A stretch of DNA of 64,000 nt from CAWIJK01 sp963836375 (GCA_963836375.1 CAWIJK010000002.1:992001-1056000), one strand, 5' to 3'; shown: positions 50,486 to 60,219, counted from the first letter of the stretch. Notes: generated from the letters alone by a model not told the origin. Numbers and translations are program-made.

Positions 50486-52621
50486 GTGCAGCCCCGAGCC
50501 GCTCCCAGGCGACGGCGCTACCGCCGAGACATCGAGGGGATGCGGGCGGTGGCCATCTTGGCCGTGGTCCTCTACCACGCCCACCTGCCGGTCCTGCCCG
50601 GTGGCTACACGGGCGTCGACGACTTCTACGTGATCTCGGGCTTCCTCATCACCGGGCTGCTCTGGCGGGAGGTCGCCGAGAAGCGCCGTCTTTCGTTCCG
50701 GGCGTTCTACGGGCGCCGGATCCAGCGCCTGCTCCCGATGTCGTTCCTCGTCCTCGGCGCAACCGCCCTGGCGACCATGCACTGGTTGCCACCGCTGCAG
50801 GCCCACGCCGACCTGAAGGACGGCGTGGCCAGCGCCCTGTACGTGGCCAACTACCGGTTCGCACTACTCCAGACGAACTACCTCACGGCCCTCGGCCCCG
50901 TCTCGCCCTTCCAGCACTACTGGTCCCTCAGCGTCGAGGAGCAGTTCTACCTCCTCTGGCCGCTCCTCTTGCTCGGGGCCTCTCTCGCCTGGCGGGGACG
51001 GCGGCCCTCGAAGCGCTCGGCGGTGGGAGCCCTGGCGGTCCTCGGGGCGGCCTCCTTCGGGCTCTGCGTGTGGCTCACCAACGTCTCCCAACCATGGGCC
51101 TTCTTCTCCCTCCCGACCCGGGCCTGGGAACTGGCGGCGGGGGGCCTGGTCGCCTTCTCGGTCCCGTGGCTCCGACGCCTCAGCGAAACCGGCGCGGCGG
51201 TCCTCGGGTGGGCCGGTCTGTGCGCCGTGGTCGGGGCGGCCGCGGTCCTGACCAGCTCGACCCCCTACCCCGGGGTGGCCGCCCTGGCCCCGGTGCTCGG
51301 CACGGCCGCGGTCATCGCCTCGGGCTGCGCCCGGCCGGCCCGGGGCCCGGTCCTCGTGCTCGGGCGGGTCGGGATGCAGGTCATCGGCCGAATCTCCTAT
51401 TCGTGGTACCTGTGGCACTGGCCGGTGCTGATCATCGCCCCCTACGTCGTCCACCACGCGCTCTCGCTCCCCCAGAACCTGGGGCTGGCGGCGGCGAGCG
51501 GGGTGTTGGCCCTGGTGACGTTCGTGACGGTGGAGAACCCGGTCCGGTCGTGGACGTGGCTGCGGGCCCGGCCCCGACGCGACCTGCGGCTCGGGGCGGC
51601 CCTGACTGCGGCCGGGGTCGGGGTGTGCCTGCTCGCCATCGTGGGGCTCCCGTCGCTGACCGGGCGCGGGGTCGCCCCGACCGCCGCCATCTCTGTGCGC
51701 TCCCCGCCGCCTCCCGGTGCGCACCGAACCGTCGACGTCGCCACGGTCAACCCAATGGCCGCACGACTGGCCTCGGCGACCGCCCAGGTCCAGGCGGCGG
51801 TAAAGCGGTCGGTCACCGTGGCCGATGTCCCGACCAACCTCTCACCCTCGCTCCCCGACGCAGCCGGCGACGAACCACCGGTCTTCGTCGACGGCTGTCT
51901 CGACTCGTTCCTCGCCTCGAACGTCCTGCCCTGCGACTTCGGTGACACCTCGTCGGAGCGAACGGTCCTGCTCTTCGGTGACTCCCACGCCGCCATGTGG
52001 TTCCCCGCGGTGGACAACACCGCCGACGCCCTTCAATGGAACCTGGTCACGTTGACCAAGGCCACCTGCCCGCCACTGGTCCTCACGGTCTTCAGCCCCG
52101 AGCTGGGCCGGACCTTCACCGAGTGCACCGACTGGCGCCAGCAGGTCCTCGACCGGATCTCCGCTCTGCACCCGGCGATGGTCATCTTGGGGGTGGCCCG
52201 GCACTACAGCACCGCCTACGGGTTCACCGTTTACGGGCCCCAGTGGCTCCAGGGACTGTCGGAAATGGTGAGCACGATCCGCCAGATGGGTCCGGCGGTG
52301 GTCGTGCTCGGGCCGATCCCCAAGCCCCCCTCCGACGTCCCCGGGTGCCTGTCGGTCCACCTGACGTCGGCCACGGCGTGCACCGTGCCACGCAGCCAGG
52401 GCCTCAACGCGACCGGCGAGGCGGCCGAGGCGGCCGCCGTGCGGTCGGCCGGCGGCACCTACATCGACACGACCCCGTGGTTCTGCACGGCCAGCACCTG
52501 CGCGGTGATGGTCGACAATCTGCTCGTCTACCGCGACGACAATCACCTCACCGCCACCTACGCCTCGTATCTGACCCCAGTGATCCAAGACGAGCTGTCC
52601 TTGGTGCTCGGCCCGGGCTGA
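50486..52621 (+). CDS. OafA-type membrane acyltransferase with SGNH domain
   Basis: 711 residues. Acyltransferase-3 domain: DIEGMRAVAILAVVLYHAHL (catalytic His), FYVISGFLITGLL, WSLSVEEQFYLLWP, ISYSWYLWHWPVL; about ten membrane helices to residue 390. The SGNH part has VLLFGDSHAAMW (nucleophile) and the Asp/His pair in RDDNHLTATY. It acetylates an extracytoplasmic glycan or lipid. It differs in sequence from the homologue at 18533, so the two are not recent duplicates. Divergent from the sulfate operon. GTG 50486 is fixed by the leaderless promoter. Confidence 0.88.
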   Translation: MQPRAAPRRRRYRRDIEGMRAVAILAVVLYHAHLPVLPGGYTGVDDFYVISGFLITGLLWREVAEKRRLSFRAFYGRRIQRLLPMSFLVLGATALATMHWLPPLQAHADLKDGVASALYVANYRFALLQTNYLTALGPVSPFQHYWSLSVEEQFYLLWPLLLLGASLAWRGRRPSKRSAVGALAVLGAASFGLCVWLTNVSQPWAFFSLPTRAWELAAGGLVAFSVPWLRRLSETGAAVLGWAGLCAVVGAAAVLTSSTPYPGVAALAPVLGTAAVIASGCARPARGPVLVLGRVGMQVIGRISYSWYLWHWPVLIIAPYVVHHALSLPQNLGLAAASGVLALVTFVTVENPVRSWTWLRARPRRDLRLGAALTAAGVGVCLLAIVGLPSLTGRGVAPTAAISVRSPPPPGAHRTVDVATVNPMAARLASATAQVQAAVKRSVTVADVPTNLSPSLPDAAGDEPPVFVDGCLDSFLASNVLPCDFGDTSSERTVLLFGDSHAAMWFPAVDNTADALQWNLVTLTKATCPPLVLTVFSPELGRTFTECTDWRQQVLDRISALHPAMVILGVARHYSTAYGFTVYGPQWLQGLSEMVSTIRQMGPAVVVLGPIPKPPSDVPGCLSVHLTSATACTVPRSQGLNATGEAAEAAAVRSAGGTYIDTTPWFCTASTCAVMVDNLLVYRDDNHLTATYASYLTPVIQDELSLVLGPG

Positions 52622-52664
52622 GCCACGTCCCCGGCCCGGACCGGTTCGCCGTGGCCGGTGACGG

Positions 52665-53807
52665 TCAGACCGCCGACCACTGGCGACCGAACCACCGCCG
52701 GATCCTGGTCGCACCGAATTCGGACTTCTCGTGGACCAACTCGCTCGAGGGCTCCTCGAAGGTGCCCGACGGTGGAACCCCCGGCGTGAAGGTCACGTCG
52801 ACCTTGGCCACCCGGTCACCGCCGAACTCGAGGTAGCACAGCCCGTTGCCGTCGTAGGGCGCCGACCGGTCCCCTCCGCGCTGCCCCGCGATGATCCCGG
52901 CGGCGACCACGGCCGCCTGGCCCTCGGCGAACACGCCCGCCTTGGGTGTGCCCACGCTGGTCACGTCGCCGACCGCGTAGACCCCGGTGAACCGCGTCTC
53001 GAGGGTCCCGGGGTCCACCGGGATCCAACCGTCGACGCACAACCCCGACGTCCTGACCACCTCGGGTGCCCGGTGGACCGGGACCCCGAGGAACAGGTCG
53101 TAGGGGATCTCGCCTCCGTCGGCCAACCGGGCCACCTTGCCCGCCGGGTCAAGGGCGCTGACGGTCTGGTTGGGGCGCCACTGGATCGCCCGATCGGCGA
53201 ACGCCGACACGAGGGCGGCCGAGGCGCTCGGTGACGGCGGGATGGGGACGCCGAAAGGCATGACCAAGGTGAGCTCCGATCGGTCGCGCAGGCCCCGTTC
53301 GACGAGGTGGTCGTGGACGAGCAGGACCGTCTCGCTCGGTGCCGGTGGGCACTTGAAGGGGGTGGAGGTCACCCCCACGACGACGCTGCCGCCGTCGAAG
53401 TCGGCCAGCAGGTCGCGCAGGCCGAAGGCACCGGGCACCGTGTAGAACTCGTGACCCCCCTCGACCAGCCCAGGGGTGGCCTCAGGATGGAGATCGGCGC
53501 CGAGAGCCACCACCAGCACGTCACCCTCGAACCGGCCGTCGTCGGTCTCGACCGCCTTGTTGACCGGGTCGATCGAACGGACGGTGGTCCGCACAAAGCG
53601 CACGCCCGGTTTCACCAGACCACCGTAGGGGTGTACAACCGCATCGGCCGTGGTCCGGCCGAACATCACGTCGAGCTTCGAGAAGCCGAAGACGAAACCC
53701 TCGGCCTGGTCGAGGAGCACGATGTCGACGGTGTCGCCCAGCTCCTCGGACAGCCTGGTGGTGAGTTCGAGGCCGCCGAAGCCGGCACCCAGTACCAGGA
53801 CCCGCAT
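52665..53807 (-). CDS. FAD-dependent oxidoreductase, sulfide:quinone reductase-like
   Basis: 380 residues. FAD fold MRVLVLGAGFGGLEL, second nucleotide region, and YAVGDVTSVGTPKAGVFAEGQ at the flavin. A conserved cysteine in FKCPPAPSE matches the redox-active loop of SQR and flavocytochrome c sulfide dehydrogenases, and the C-terminal EFGG...KVDVTF fits them. It could oxidise sulfide or persulfide to reduce a quinone; NDH-2-type dehydrogenases are less likely. ATG 53807 follows GGGGGGAT and the homology starts there; an in-frame ATG at 53840 sits too close to its TAACCT hexamer. Confidence 0.8.
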   Translation of the reverse strand: MRVLVLGAGFGGLELTTRLSEELGDTVDIVLLDQAEGFVFGFSKLDVMFGRTTADAVVHPYGGLVKPGVRFVRTTVRSIDPVNKAVETDDGRFEGDVLVVALGADLHPEATPGLVEGGHEFYTVPGAFGLRDLLADFDGGSVVVGVTSTPFKCPPAPSETVLLVHDHLVERGLRDRSELTLVMPFGVPIPPSPSASAALVSAFADRAIQWRPNQTVSALDPAGKVARLADGGEIPYDLFLGVPVHRAPEVVRTSGLCVDGWIPVDPGTLETRFTGVYAVGDVTSVGTPKAGVFAEGQAAVVAAGIIAGQRGGDRSAPYDGNGLCYLEFGGDRVAKVDVTFTPGVPPSGTFEEPSSELVHEKSEFGATRIRRWFGRQWSAV

Positions 53808-53991
53808 CGATCCCCCCATGTGCGTCATGTCGTCCGCCATGACAGGTTAGGTGCCAACCGGGGCCCCCGGGGAGCTTTGCCCGGCTCGCCCGTTCCACTC
53901 CCGGTCCGACAAGCGGGACGTCCGGACCGACGCCCAGCTGCAACACTTGTCCGGTGTCCACGACTCGCCAGCCCGGCACAGTACTTCGGCG

Positions 53992-56316
53992 ATGACGCCG
54001 GCCCCCGATGAGCCGCCCCGACTGCTCGACGGGTTGGTGGTGGCCGATCTGCTGCCGCCCGAGCTCGGTATGACCGGCGACATCCTGGCCCGGCTGGGCG
54101 CCACTGTGGTCCGGGTGATCGGCGGCCCGACCGCCACCTCCCGGTTCGATCGCCGGTGGTGTCAGCGCGCGTCAGTCTGGGCGATCCACGAGACCCAGGT
54201 CGGCGCCGGCACCGACGACGAACAGCGCTTGCTGGCCCGGGCCGACGTCGTCCTCCGATGGTCCCCAGAGGACGAACGGGACCCGACGAAAGGCTCGGCC
54301 GGTTCCGGTCCGGGGACGGGTGGCGACCGGGCGGAGGGTCCAGTCATCGTGGAGGTGAGCCCGTTCGGGTCCTCGGGGCCCAGGGCAGGCTGGCGGGCCG
54401 GCGATCTCGGCGTGGCCGCGGCCAGCGGGAACCTGTGGGCCACCGGCCAGCCGGACCGCCCACCGGTTCGGTGTGCCGCCCCGCTCGGGGCGATCCACGT
54501 GGGGGCCGAGGCCGCGTTTGCCGCGCTCTGTGCCCTGGCCGGCGGCTCGCCGAGGGCCGACGTCTCCATGGCCGAGACGATGGTGGGCGCCTGTCTGGGG
54601 GCCCCAGCCAACCTCGGGGCGGTGGGCGACCGGGGGCAACGGACCGGGGACGTTATCGGCCTCACCCGGGAGATCTGGCCCTGCCGCGACGGCTGGGTCT
54701 CCTTCGGGCTGCGGGGTGGGCCGGCCCGGGTGCCCAGCTTGCGCCGGCTCGCCGAATTGGCCTCCGCCAGGGGCGACCGCCGCCTCGAGGGCGTCGCCTG
54801 GGAGACGTACAACCCGAGATCGGCGGACCCCGAGTTCCTGGCCCAGCTGACGGCGGCCGTGGCCGAACTCCTCAGGAGCCTTACGCTCGACGAGCTCGAG
54901 CAGCTGGCCGAAGAGGGGGTGCTGGTGGCCCCTGTGCTCGACGCGGCGGCCATCGCCCGCAGTCCCCAGCTCGAGGGGCGTCGATTCTTCGACGCCGAGG
55001 GCCGGCCCTCATCATTCGCCGCCGCCCGCCGCCCCGGGGGGGCCTGGCACTGGCTAGGAGGCCCCGGGCCCCGGGACGAGTGGCGGCGATCGGGCTCTTG
55101 GGGAGCGGCCGGCGTCGTGGGCGGTGCCCCCTGGGACGGCACGACCATCGTCGAGCTCGGCTCGGGGGTGGCCGGTCCGCTGGTGGGCCGGTACTTCGCC
55201 GAGCAGGGCGCCCGGGTGGTTCGGGTGGAGTCTGCCACCCGGCCCGACTTCCTCCGCCTCTACGCGCTCGGTCCCGAGAACCCCCACGGGCTCGAGGGCT
55301 CGACCCAGTACGTGTGGACCAACACGGCCAAGTTGGGGCTCTCCCTCGACCTCAAGGATCCCGAAGGGCGTCGCCTCCTGCTCGAACTGATCCGCCGGGC
55401 CGACGCCGTGATCGAGAATTTCACCCCGGGCACCCTCGACCGGCTCGGCCTCGGCTACGAGGTCCTGGCTGAGATCCGGCCCGATCTGGTGCTGCTGAGC
55501 ACCTCGTTCAACGGCCAGACCGGGCCCCGGCGCCACGAGGCTGGCTTCGGCGCGCTCGGTTCGGCCGCTTCAGGCTTCAACAACCTCACCGGCTGGCCGG
55601 ACGGGCCGCCCATCGGGCCGGCCACGACCATCACCGACTCGCTCAACCCGCGGTTCGCGGCGGCGGCCCTGGCCGCCGCCCTGCTGCGTCGACGCCGCAC
55701 CGGCGAGGGGTTCCAGTTGGACCTCGCCCAGGTGGAGACGGCGCTCTACGCCCTCTCACCGTGGCTGGCGTGGTGTCGGGCGGGGGGCACCTGGTCCCGC
55801 GGGGGCAACCTGGCCGACGGCGCGGTCCCCCACGGCGTGTACCGGTGTGCGGGGGACGACCGCTGGGTGGCGGTGGCCGTTTGGTCCGACGACGAGTGGC
55901 AGTCGCTTCGAGACGCCATCGGGTGGGAGGGACCGGCGCTCGACACCCTCGGTGAGCGGGTCGCGGCGGCCGAGCAGATCGAGGCCGCGTTGGAGGACTA
56001 CACGGCCCGACGCACCGCCGACGAGGTGGCCGACCGGCTGCAGGAGCTCGGGGTCGAAGCGGTGCCGGTCGCCGACTACTGCGACGTGGCCGCCGACCCC
56101 ACCCTCGGTGCACGCGCCCACTTCGTGGCCCAGGACCACCCCGTCCTCGGACCGGTCCTGGCCGAGCGGAGCGGCTACCGGCTCGAGCCAGATCTCGGCG
56201 GCTACGAGGGGGCTTCGCCGACCCTCGGCGGCGACAACCGGCGGATCCTGCGTGAACTCTGCGGGGTCGCCGAGGACCAGCTCGACCCATTGTTGGGGTC
56301 ACCGGCCCTTCGGTGA
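53992..56316 (+). CDS. Tandem family III (CaiB/BaiF) CoA-transferase
   Basis: 774 residues, about twice the usual 400. Residues 1-340 and 380-774 each have the CaiB/BaiF layout. The second half has GTTIVELGSGVAGPLVGRYF, LSLDLKDPEGRRLL, and TTITDSLNPRFAAAAL, where the Asp is the expected covalent-intermediate residue. The first half has the matching region APLGAIHVGAEAAF but no Asp at that place. Family III enzymes swap CoA between carboxylic acids. ATG 53992 is the first start with coding character downstream of the SQR-like gene; no ribosome-binding site is evident. Confidence 0.82.
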   Translation: MTPAPDEPPRLLDGLVVADLLPPELGMTGDILARLGATVVRVIGGPTATSRFDRRWCQRASVWAIHETQVGAGTDDEQRLLARADVVLRWSPEDERDPTKGSAGSGPGTGGDRAEGPVIVEVSPFGSSGPRAGWRAGDLGVAAASGNLWATGQPDRPPVRCAAPLGAIHVGAEAAFAALCALAGGSPRADVSMAETMVGACLGAPANLGAVGDRGQRTGDVIGLTREIWPCRDGWVSFGLRGGPARVPSLRRLAELASARGDRRLEGVAWETYNPRSADPEFLAQLTAAVAELLRSLTLDELEQLAEEGVLVAPVLDAAAIARSPQLEGRRFFDAEGRPSSFAAARRPGGAWHWLGGPGPRDEWRRSGSWGAAGVVGGAPWDGTTIVELGSGVAGPLVGRYFAEQGARVVRVESATRPDFLRLYALGPENPHGLEGSTQYVWTNTAKLGLSLDLKDPEGRRLLLELIRRADAVIENFTPGTLDRLGLGYEVLAEIRPDLVLLSTSFNGQTGPRRHEAGFGALGSAASGFNNLTGWPDGPPIGPATTITDSLNPRFAAAALAAALLRRRRTGEGFQLDLAQVETALYALSPWLAWCRAGGTWSRGGNLADGAVPHGVYRCAGDDRWVAVAVWSDDEWQSLRDAIGWEGPALDTLGERVAAAEQIEAALEDYTARRTADEVADRLQELGVEAVPVADYCDVAADPTLGARAHFVAQDHPVLGPVLAERSGYRLEPDLGGYEGASPTLGGDNRRILRELCGVAEDQLDPLLGSPALR

Positions 56317-56740
56317 CGGGCCGGGCGCGGAGCCTCGGTTCCCCGTCGCCACCGATGCCCGGCCGCCGGCGGGAGCTCGGCGAGTTCGCAATCGATCGGC
56401 CCCATCTCAACGGCGGCCGGGCGCCGGCACCCAAGCGGTTCCGCACGCGGGTCCCTGTCAACTAGCCGGGGACCCTGAGCGGACGATCCTCGGCTTCACG
56501 GCCAGTGATCCCGGCGAACACTCAGAGGGCTCGGCGTTCGGTGCGACGGCCATCGGGCAAACCGACTTTCCCTAAACCCGAGGCAGTGCCCCCCACCGTC
56601 GCCCTGGGGTTCCCCCCGCCGGCCGACGCATCGCGTCCAAACACGGTGCTCCTTCGTGGGATCGCGCCCGCAACCGAATTGCGATGTTACTGCGACGGCA
56701 CTGCGACAACTGGGGAGTACAACTAGAGATGAGAGGGGGG

Positions 56741-56766
56741 CTTTGCACCGAGGATTCGGTGCAAGG
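56741..56766. other. Stem-loop with GGAT tetraloop, candidate structured RNA
   Basis: CTTTGCACCGA, GGAT, TCGGTGCAAGG: nine perfect Watson-Crick pairs plus an outer G-U and C-G pair. The sequence up to the terminator hairpin at 56825 is purine-rich with a weaker GGATT/AATCC stem between. Strand cannot be fixed; plus is favoured by the order hairpin then terminator-like hairpin. Confidence 0.4.
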
Positions 56767-56824
56767 TCGGAAGGCGGGAACCATCTCGAAGGATTTTCGG
56801 CGGAGAATCCGGAGGGGCCGCGGA

Positions 56825-56853
56825 GGAGGGGCGACACTTGCTGTCGCCCCTCC
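56825..56853. terminator. 12-bp stem-loop, terminator-like
   Basis: GGAGGGGCGACA, loop CTTGC, TGTCGCCCCTCC, all 12 pairs perfect and extendable. It is followed by TTCCGCG without a clear U-tract. It could end a small transcript from the region just upstream. Confidence 0.55.
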
Positions 56854-57261
56854 TTCCGCGCCGCCGAGTGCCCTCGACCGCGACGGTATTTACGGCCGCG
56901 ATCGTGGCGGCAGTGATCGTCGCGGGGCCGGGACTCCGGCTACCCACGAACCACACCCCGCAACGCTCACCCAAGCCGGCCGCTCACCACACCTCTTGGG
57001 CAGGCGTCCCCCCGGCTCGCGGTTGCCGAAGAACCATCAGAGATAGCGCGTGCTGGGACAAGGGCGTGGGAAACGGACCACGGCGACCGGCTCGGAGACT
57101 CCGCGCTTCGCTAGACCCCCGATGGGGGTCCAACCAGCCCGTTGGAAGGCCGTCCTGACCGCACGCCTGCGTAGGCACCGATGGCACACGCGCCGAACCA
57201 TGTGTGAGAGGCTCGCTTCGTCGATCAAATGCTTTTCCCGAGGTCAGGTTGGAGGTTGGGA

Positions 57262-57531
57262 ATGCCAGATCAAGCCCAATCAGGAGGCGGAGGCGGCCGA
57301 GGCCGACTGAGCGGAGGAGCGATCACCGCTCTTGTCGGGGGCGGATTGCTGCTCATCTTCATCCTTCAGAACACAGAGAAGATCAGGCTTCACTTCTTGC
57401 TCTGGCACTTCACGTGGCCACTGTGGCTCTACACCCTCCTCGTTGCCGTGTTCGGAGCGCTCTTGTGGATTGGGCTCGGGATCATGCGGCGCCATCGTCG
57501 CCGTGCCGAACGACGCGGACGAGGCGAATGA
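57262..57531 (+). CDS. LapA-domain (DUF1049) membrane protein
   Basis: 89 residues. After a glycine-rich start, helix 1 (ITALVGGGLLLIFILQNTE) is followed by KIRLHFLLWHFTWPLWL and a second helix (LLVAVFGALLWIGLGI), then a basic tail with many Arg. FILQNTEKIRLHFLLW is the hallmark of the LapA/DUF1049 family, linked in E. coli to lipopolysaccharide assembly, with unclear function in actinobacteria. ATG 57262 follows GGAGGTTGGGA. It lies in the less G+C-rich island. Confidence 0.8.
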   Translation: MPDQAQSGGGGGRGRLSGGAITALVGGGLLLIFILQNTEKIRLHFLLWHFTWPLWLYTLLVAVFGALLWIGLGIMRRHRRRAERRGRGE

Positions 57532-57748
57532 CTCACGGTGAGTCCGCCACCGAGGAACACCGACCGGTCCTGACGGGAAGGTTCTTCGCTTTCGGGAACG
57601 CCGTTTAGGTGAGATCCGGTCCAAGGAGGGGTTCGGCTCCTTTCTCCACATGCCCGGCCAGGCAGGGCGCGGTACCTAGTACCCGATCCGCTCCGCACCC
57701 GGTCCTACGCGCTCGCTACCCAGCTCCCCTTGGAAGCGCGGTCGGAGG

Positions 57749-58303
57749 TCACAGCGCGGCTGGACATACTCCGTAGGACTTGATCTCGTAGATCGGGGAA
57801 CTCGGCGGGGACGGGTACGTCGCGCTCAAGAGCGCGAAGACGATGCCATTCGACATCCAAAAGTCCGTCCCCGTCTGGGTGAGCCTGTAGGTGCCCTTCA
57901 ACTCTCCAAACGTGCTGCCAATCGTGATTCCTCTTGCCGTCTCCAGTTTCGGGGAAACAGACGACCCGGGCGGGAGGGGCGAACCAAGACCGCTGTCGTT
58001 CCCGTAGCGGTATCCGGTGAACCGACCATGGCGGAACTGGACGATCAGGCTGTGCCAGGCCAGCTGCCTGTAAACACCCAAGCAGCCGGCGTTTGGACGG
58101 CCAGTCGGGGGCCCCAGCACTGCCGAGACCGCCTTAGTGACAGTGCGGACCGACGAACCGAAGTCGACGACCCCCAAACCCTTGCCGGTGAGCTGAATCG
58201 GAGATCTCCCCGGTGGAGTAGCCGAGGCCGCAGTGGGCATCAGAAGACTCACGGCGAGCAGGAGGGCGTCGAGTAGAAGCCATCGGCAGCAGAGCACCTT
58301 CAT
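57749..58303 (-). CDS. Secreted protein of unknown function
   Basis: 184 residues. A signal peptide is clear (WLLLDALLLAVSLLMPTAASA, cleavage around residue 28). The mature part has LTGKGLGVVDFGSSVRTVTKAVSAVLGPPTG and a C-terminal IYEIKSYGVCP; two cysteines could pair. The GxGxVxFG...VxxxLG pattern is seen in small actinobacterial secreted proteins of unknown role. ATG 58303 is used. Composition matches the surrounding island. Confidence 0.65.
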   Translation of the reverse strand: MKVLCCRWLLLDALLLAVSLLMPTAASATPPGRSPIQLTGKGLGVVDFGSSVRTVTKAVSAVLGPPTGRPNAGCLGVYRQLAWHSLIVQFRHGRFTGYRYGNDSGLGSPLPPGSSVSPKLETARGITIGSTFGELKGTYRLTQTGTDFWMSNGIVFALLSATYPSPPSSPIYEIKSYGVCPAAL

Positions 58304-58456
58304 CGCCCTCAGTATCTCTCCCCATGACCCCTCGGGCGGTCGCCGCCAGGGCGTCCTGGCTCACGCTGAGATACCTGGCACTGGCGCCAATGGAATGATC
58401 GACCTGGGTCAACGATCGTTTGAATCCCATCCGGATTCTTAGAAGACTGACGACTG

Positions 58457-59791
58457 GTGAACAAAGGATCCCCCACCAGGTATGTCGAAACCGCTGACGG
58501 CATCAGTCTCGCCTACCGGATCACAGGAGACGGCCCGCTCGATCTGGTGTGGATTGCCGGTCTCGGCTACCCGGGCGAACTCGTGGCCGATGAACCTGGA
58601 TTCGTGCACCTGGCTCGACGGCTCGGCGCCTTCAGCCGGACCATTTGGTATGAGGCGAGAGGCTTTGGGGCCTCAGGCGGGAGCTTCCTCGACAACACGC
58701 CCGATCTGTTGGTGACCGATTTGCAGGCGGTTCTCGACGCCATCGACTCGCAACAGGCAGTCCTGCTCGGCTGGGGACACAGTGGGACGGTCGCCGTCCG
58801 TTACGCGGTTGCTCACCCCGAACGGACCGCCGCGCTCATCCTTGTCGACTCGTACGCCCGCTACCTGCGAGGTCCTGACTACCCAGTCGGCCCCACTGAC
58901 ACCGAACTTGAGGAACGGCTCACCCTGGGGCGAGCCGTATGGGGTACTGGCTATCTGCTGGCTGCTCTCGCCCCAAACCGGGCAGAGGACACAGAGCTTC
59001 GGGATCGGGTAGCCCGCTACGAGCGATTCGGCTTCTCTCCGGACAACGTCATCGAGAGCACCCGGCTCGCCTGTACCCAGGACGTGCGTGACCTGCTCCC
59101 ACGGGTTGCCTGCCCCTCACTCGTCGTGCATCGCGAGGATGGCCGATTTATCACGATCGATGCCGGCCGATATCTGGGGGCGAACATCCCCGGAACCGTG
59201 TACGTCGAGCTTCCGGGCGAAGACCAGCTCTACTTCGTGGGGGACGTCGACGGACTGGTCGATCCCATCGAGGAGTTTCTCACCGGTAGCCATCAAGGCC
59301 CGGAAGGCAATGTCGTCACGACCACAATCCTCTTCACCGATATCGCTTCGTCAACGGAGCAGGCAGCTCGCCTGGGCCATCGTCAGTGGACGGTACTCAC
59401 CGACGAGCACGACGCAATGGTACGCACCGCCCTGAACAGGGTGCGGGGCAAGGAGATCAAGACTCTCGGGGACGGCTTCCTCGCCACTTTCGATTCCACG
59501 ACCCGGGCCGTTCGAGCAGCACTTGAGATGGTCAATGGGGCGAAAGGAATAGGGCTCGATGTTCGAGCCGGTGTCCACTTGGGTGAAGTGGAGATCCGAC
59601 ACGACGACATTATGGGTATCGCCGTCAACATCGCGAAGCGCATCTGTGACATGGCGGGTGATGGTGAAGTCCTGGTCTCAGATACTGTGCGGGGGATGCT
59701 GGTCGGCTCGAATCTGAAGGTGCAGGACAAAGGAACGCACTCACTAAAAGGAGTAGCCGGCGAATGGAGTCTGTATACCGTCGAAGGGTGA
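58457..59791 (+). CDS. Alpha/beta hydrolase fused to class III adenylate/guanylate cyclase
   Basis: 444 residues. Residues 1-275 are an alpha/beta hydrolase with the nucleophile in LGWGHSGTVAV and a catalytic acid near VVHREDGRF; the His of the triad is not obvious, so this part may act as a sensor. Residues 285-444 are a class III cyclase: ILFTDIASSTEQAARLG (metal Asp), LGDGFLATFDS (second Asp), and MGIAVNIAKRICDMA with transition-state Asn and Arg. The cyclase motifs look intact, so cAMP or cGMP production is plausible. The same architecture is known in mycobacteria. GTG 58457 has no clear ribosome-binding site. Confidence 0.85.
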   Translation: MNKGSPTRYVETADGISLAYRITGDGPLDLVWIAGLGYPGELVADEPGFVHLARRLGAFSRTIWYEARGFGASGGSFLDNTPDLLVTDLQAVLDAIDSQQAVLLGWGHSGTVAVRYAVAHPERTAALILVDSYARYLRGPDYPVGPTDTELEERLTLGRAVWGTGYLLAALAPNRAEDTELRDRVARYERFGFSPDNVIESTRLACTQDVRDLLPRVACPSLVVHREDGRFITIDAGRYLGANIPGTVYVELPGEDQLYFVGDVDGLVDPIEEFLTGSHQGPEGNVVTTTILFTDIASSTEQAARLGHRQWTVLTDEHDAMVRTALNRVRGKEIKTLGDGFLATFDSTTRAVRAALEMVNGAKGIGLDVRAGVHLGEVEIRHDDIMGIAVNIAKRICDMAGDGEVLVSDTVRGMLVGSNLKVQDKGTHSLKGVAGEWSLYTVEG

Positions 59792-60215
59792 GCGGGTGCC
59801 CAAGTTCGCTCCCTGTGACAGCTCACCCTCACCCGTCAGCTTGAAACGGGACCAACTGGGACCTGGATAGGCTTCTCGGGCAACTCGGTGCATCGGGCCG
59901 AGACGTCCACTCGTCCTGGTTGAACGTGCCCCGTTCCCCGAGGATGAGGATTCCGTCCGACCCCTTGACGTCGATCCATGCCGGATTTCTCAAACAGGCA
60001 CTAGCGGATGGCCGTCATTGGCTGATCCATCCGGAAACGTTCACGTAGAAGTTCCCCATCCGAGTTGTGCCCCCGACGCGGTACTGACGCGACCTAGCGA
60101 ATCCGACTCAGGGGTCTGCCCCCAATTCGGTTGACTCGTTGACGGATCGATCGCTTGTCCTACTCAGGTTCTGATTCCCCCTGCGCTCACAGGGGTTCGA
60201 ACGTCGCCATTTTCC
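59792..60215. other. Intergenic region upstream of the ISL3 remnant
   Basis: About 420 bases with no credible gene. Contains a CCCCTG/CAGGGG hairpin (60178-60195) followed by TTCGAAC, which looks tRNA-like but does not fold into a T-arm. No attachment repeat of the tRNA-Val 3' end was found. Confidence 0.5.
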
Positions 60216-60219
60216 GGCT

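Larger units (their letters stand above)
56317..57261. other. Long gene-poor region, less G+C-rich
   Basis: Nearly 950 bases with only short shadow frames and no recognised domain. Contents: a 7-bp hairpin GGGTCCC/GGGACCC (56449-56475), a hairpin at 56741-56766 and a strong 12-bp hairpin at 56825-56853, and the ribosome-binding site of the lapA-like gene at the end. Base composition drops relative to the flanks, which suggests inserted or remnant DNA. Confidence 0.6.

Noticed and set aside
53838..53849. ATG 53840 as leaderless start of the SQR-like gene
   Set aside because: TAACCT ends only 3 nt before this ATG, too close for initiation upstream of it; ATG 53807 has a GGGGGGAT site and begins the FAD motif.
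56317..57261. Short open frames in the gene-poor region as genes
   Set aside because: Several overlapping frames of 60-120 codons exist on both strands, but none has a ribosome-binding site with coding composition or any recognisable motif.
60178..60205. tRNA or T-arm fragment (CAGGGGTTCGAACG) as a left attachment site
   Set aside because: The downstream arm does not pair with the upstream stem and it does not match the 3' end of the tRNA-Val gene; likely coincidental.
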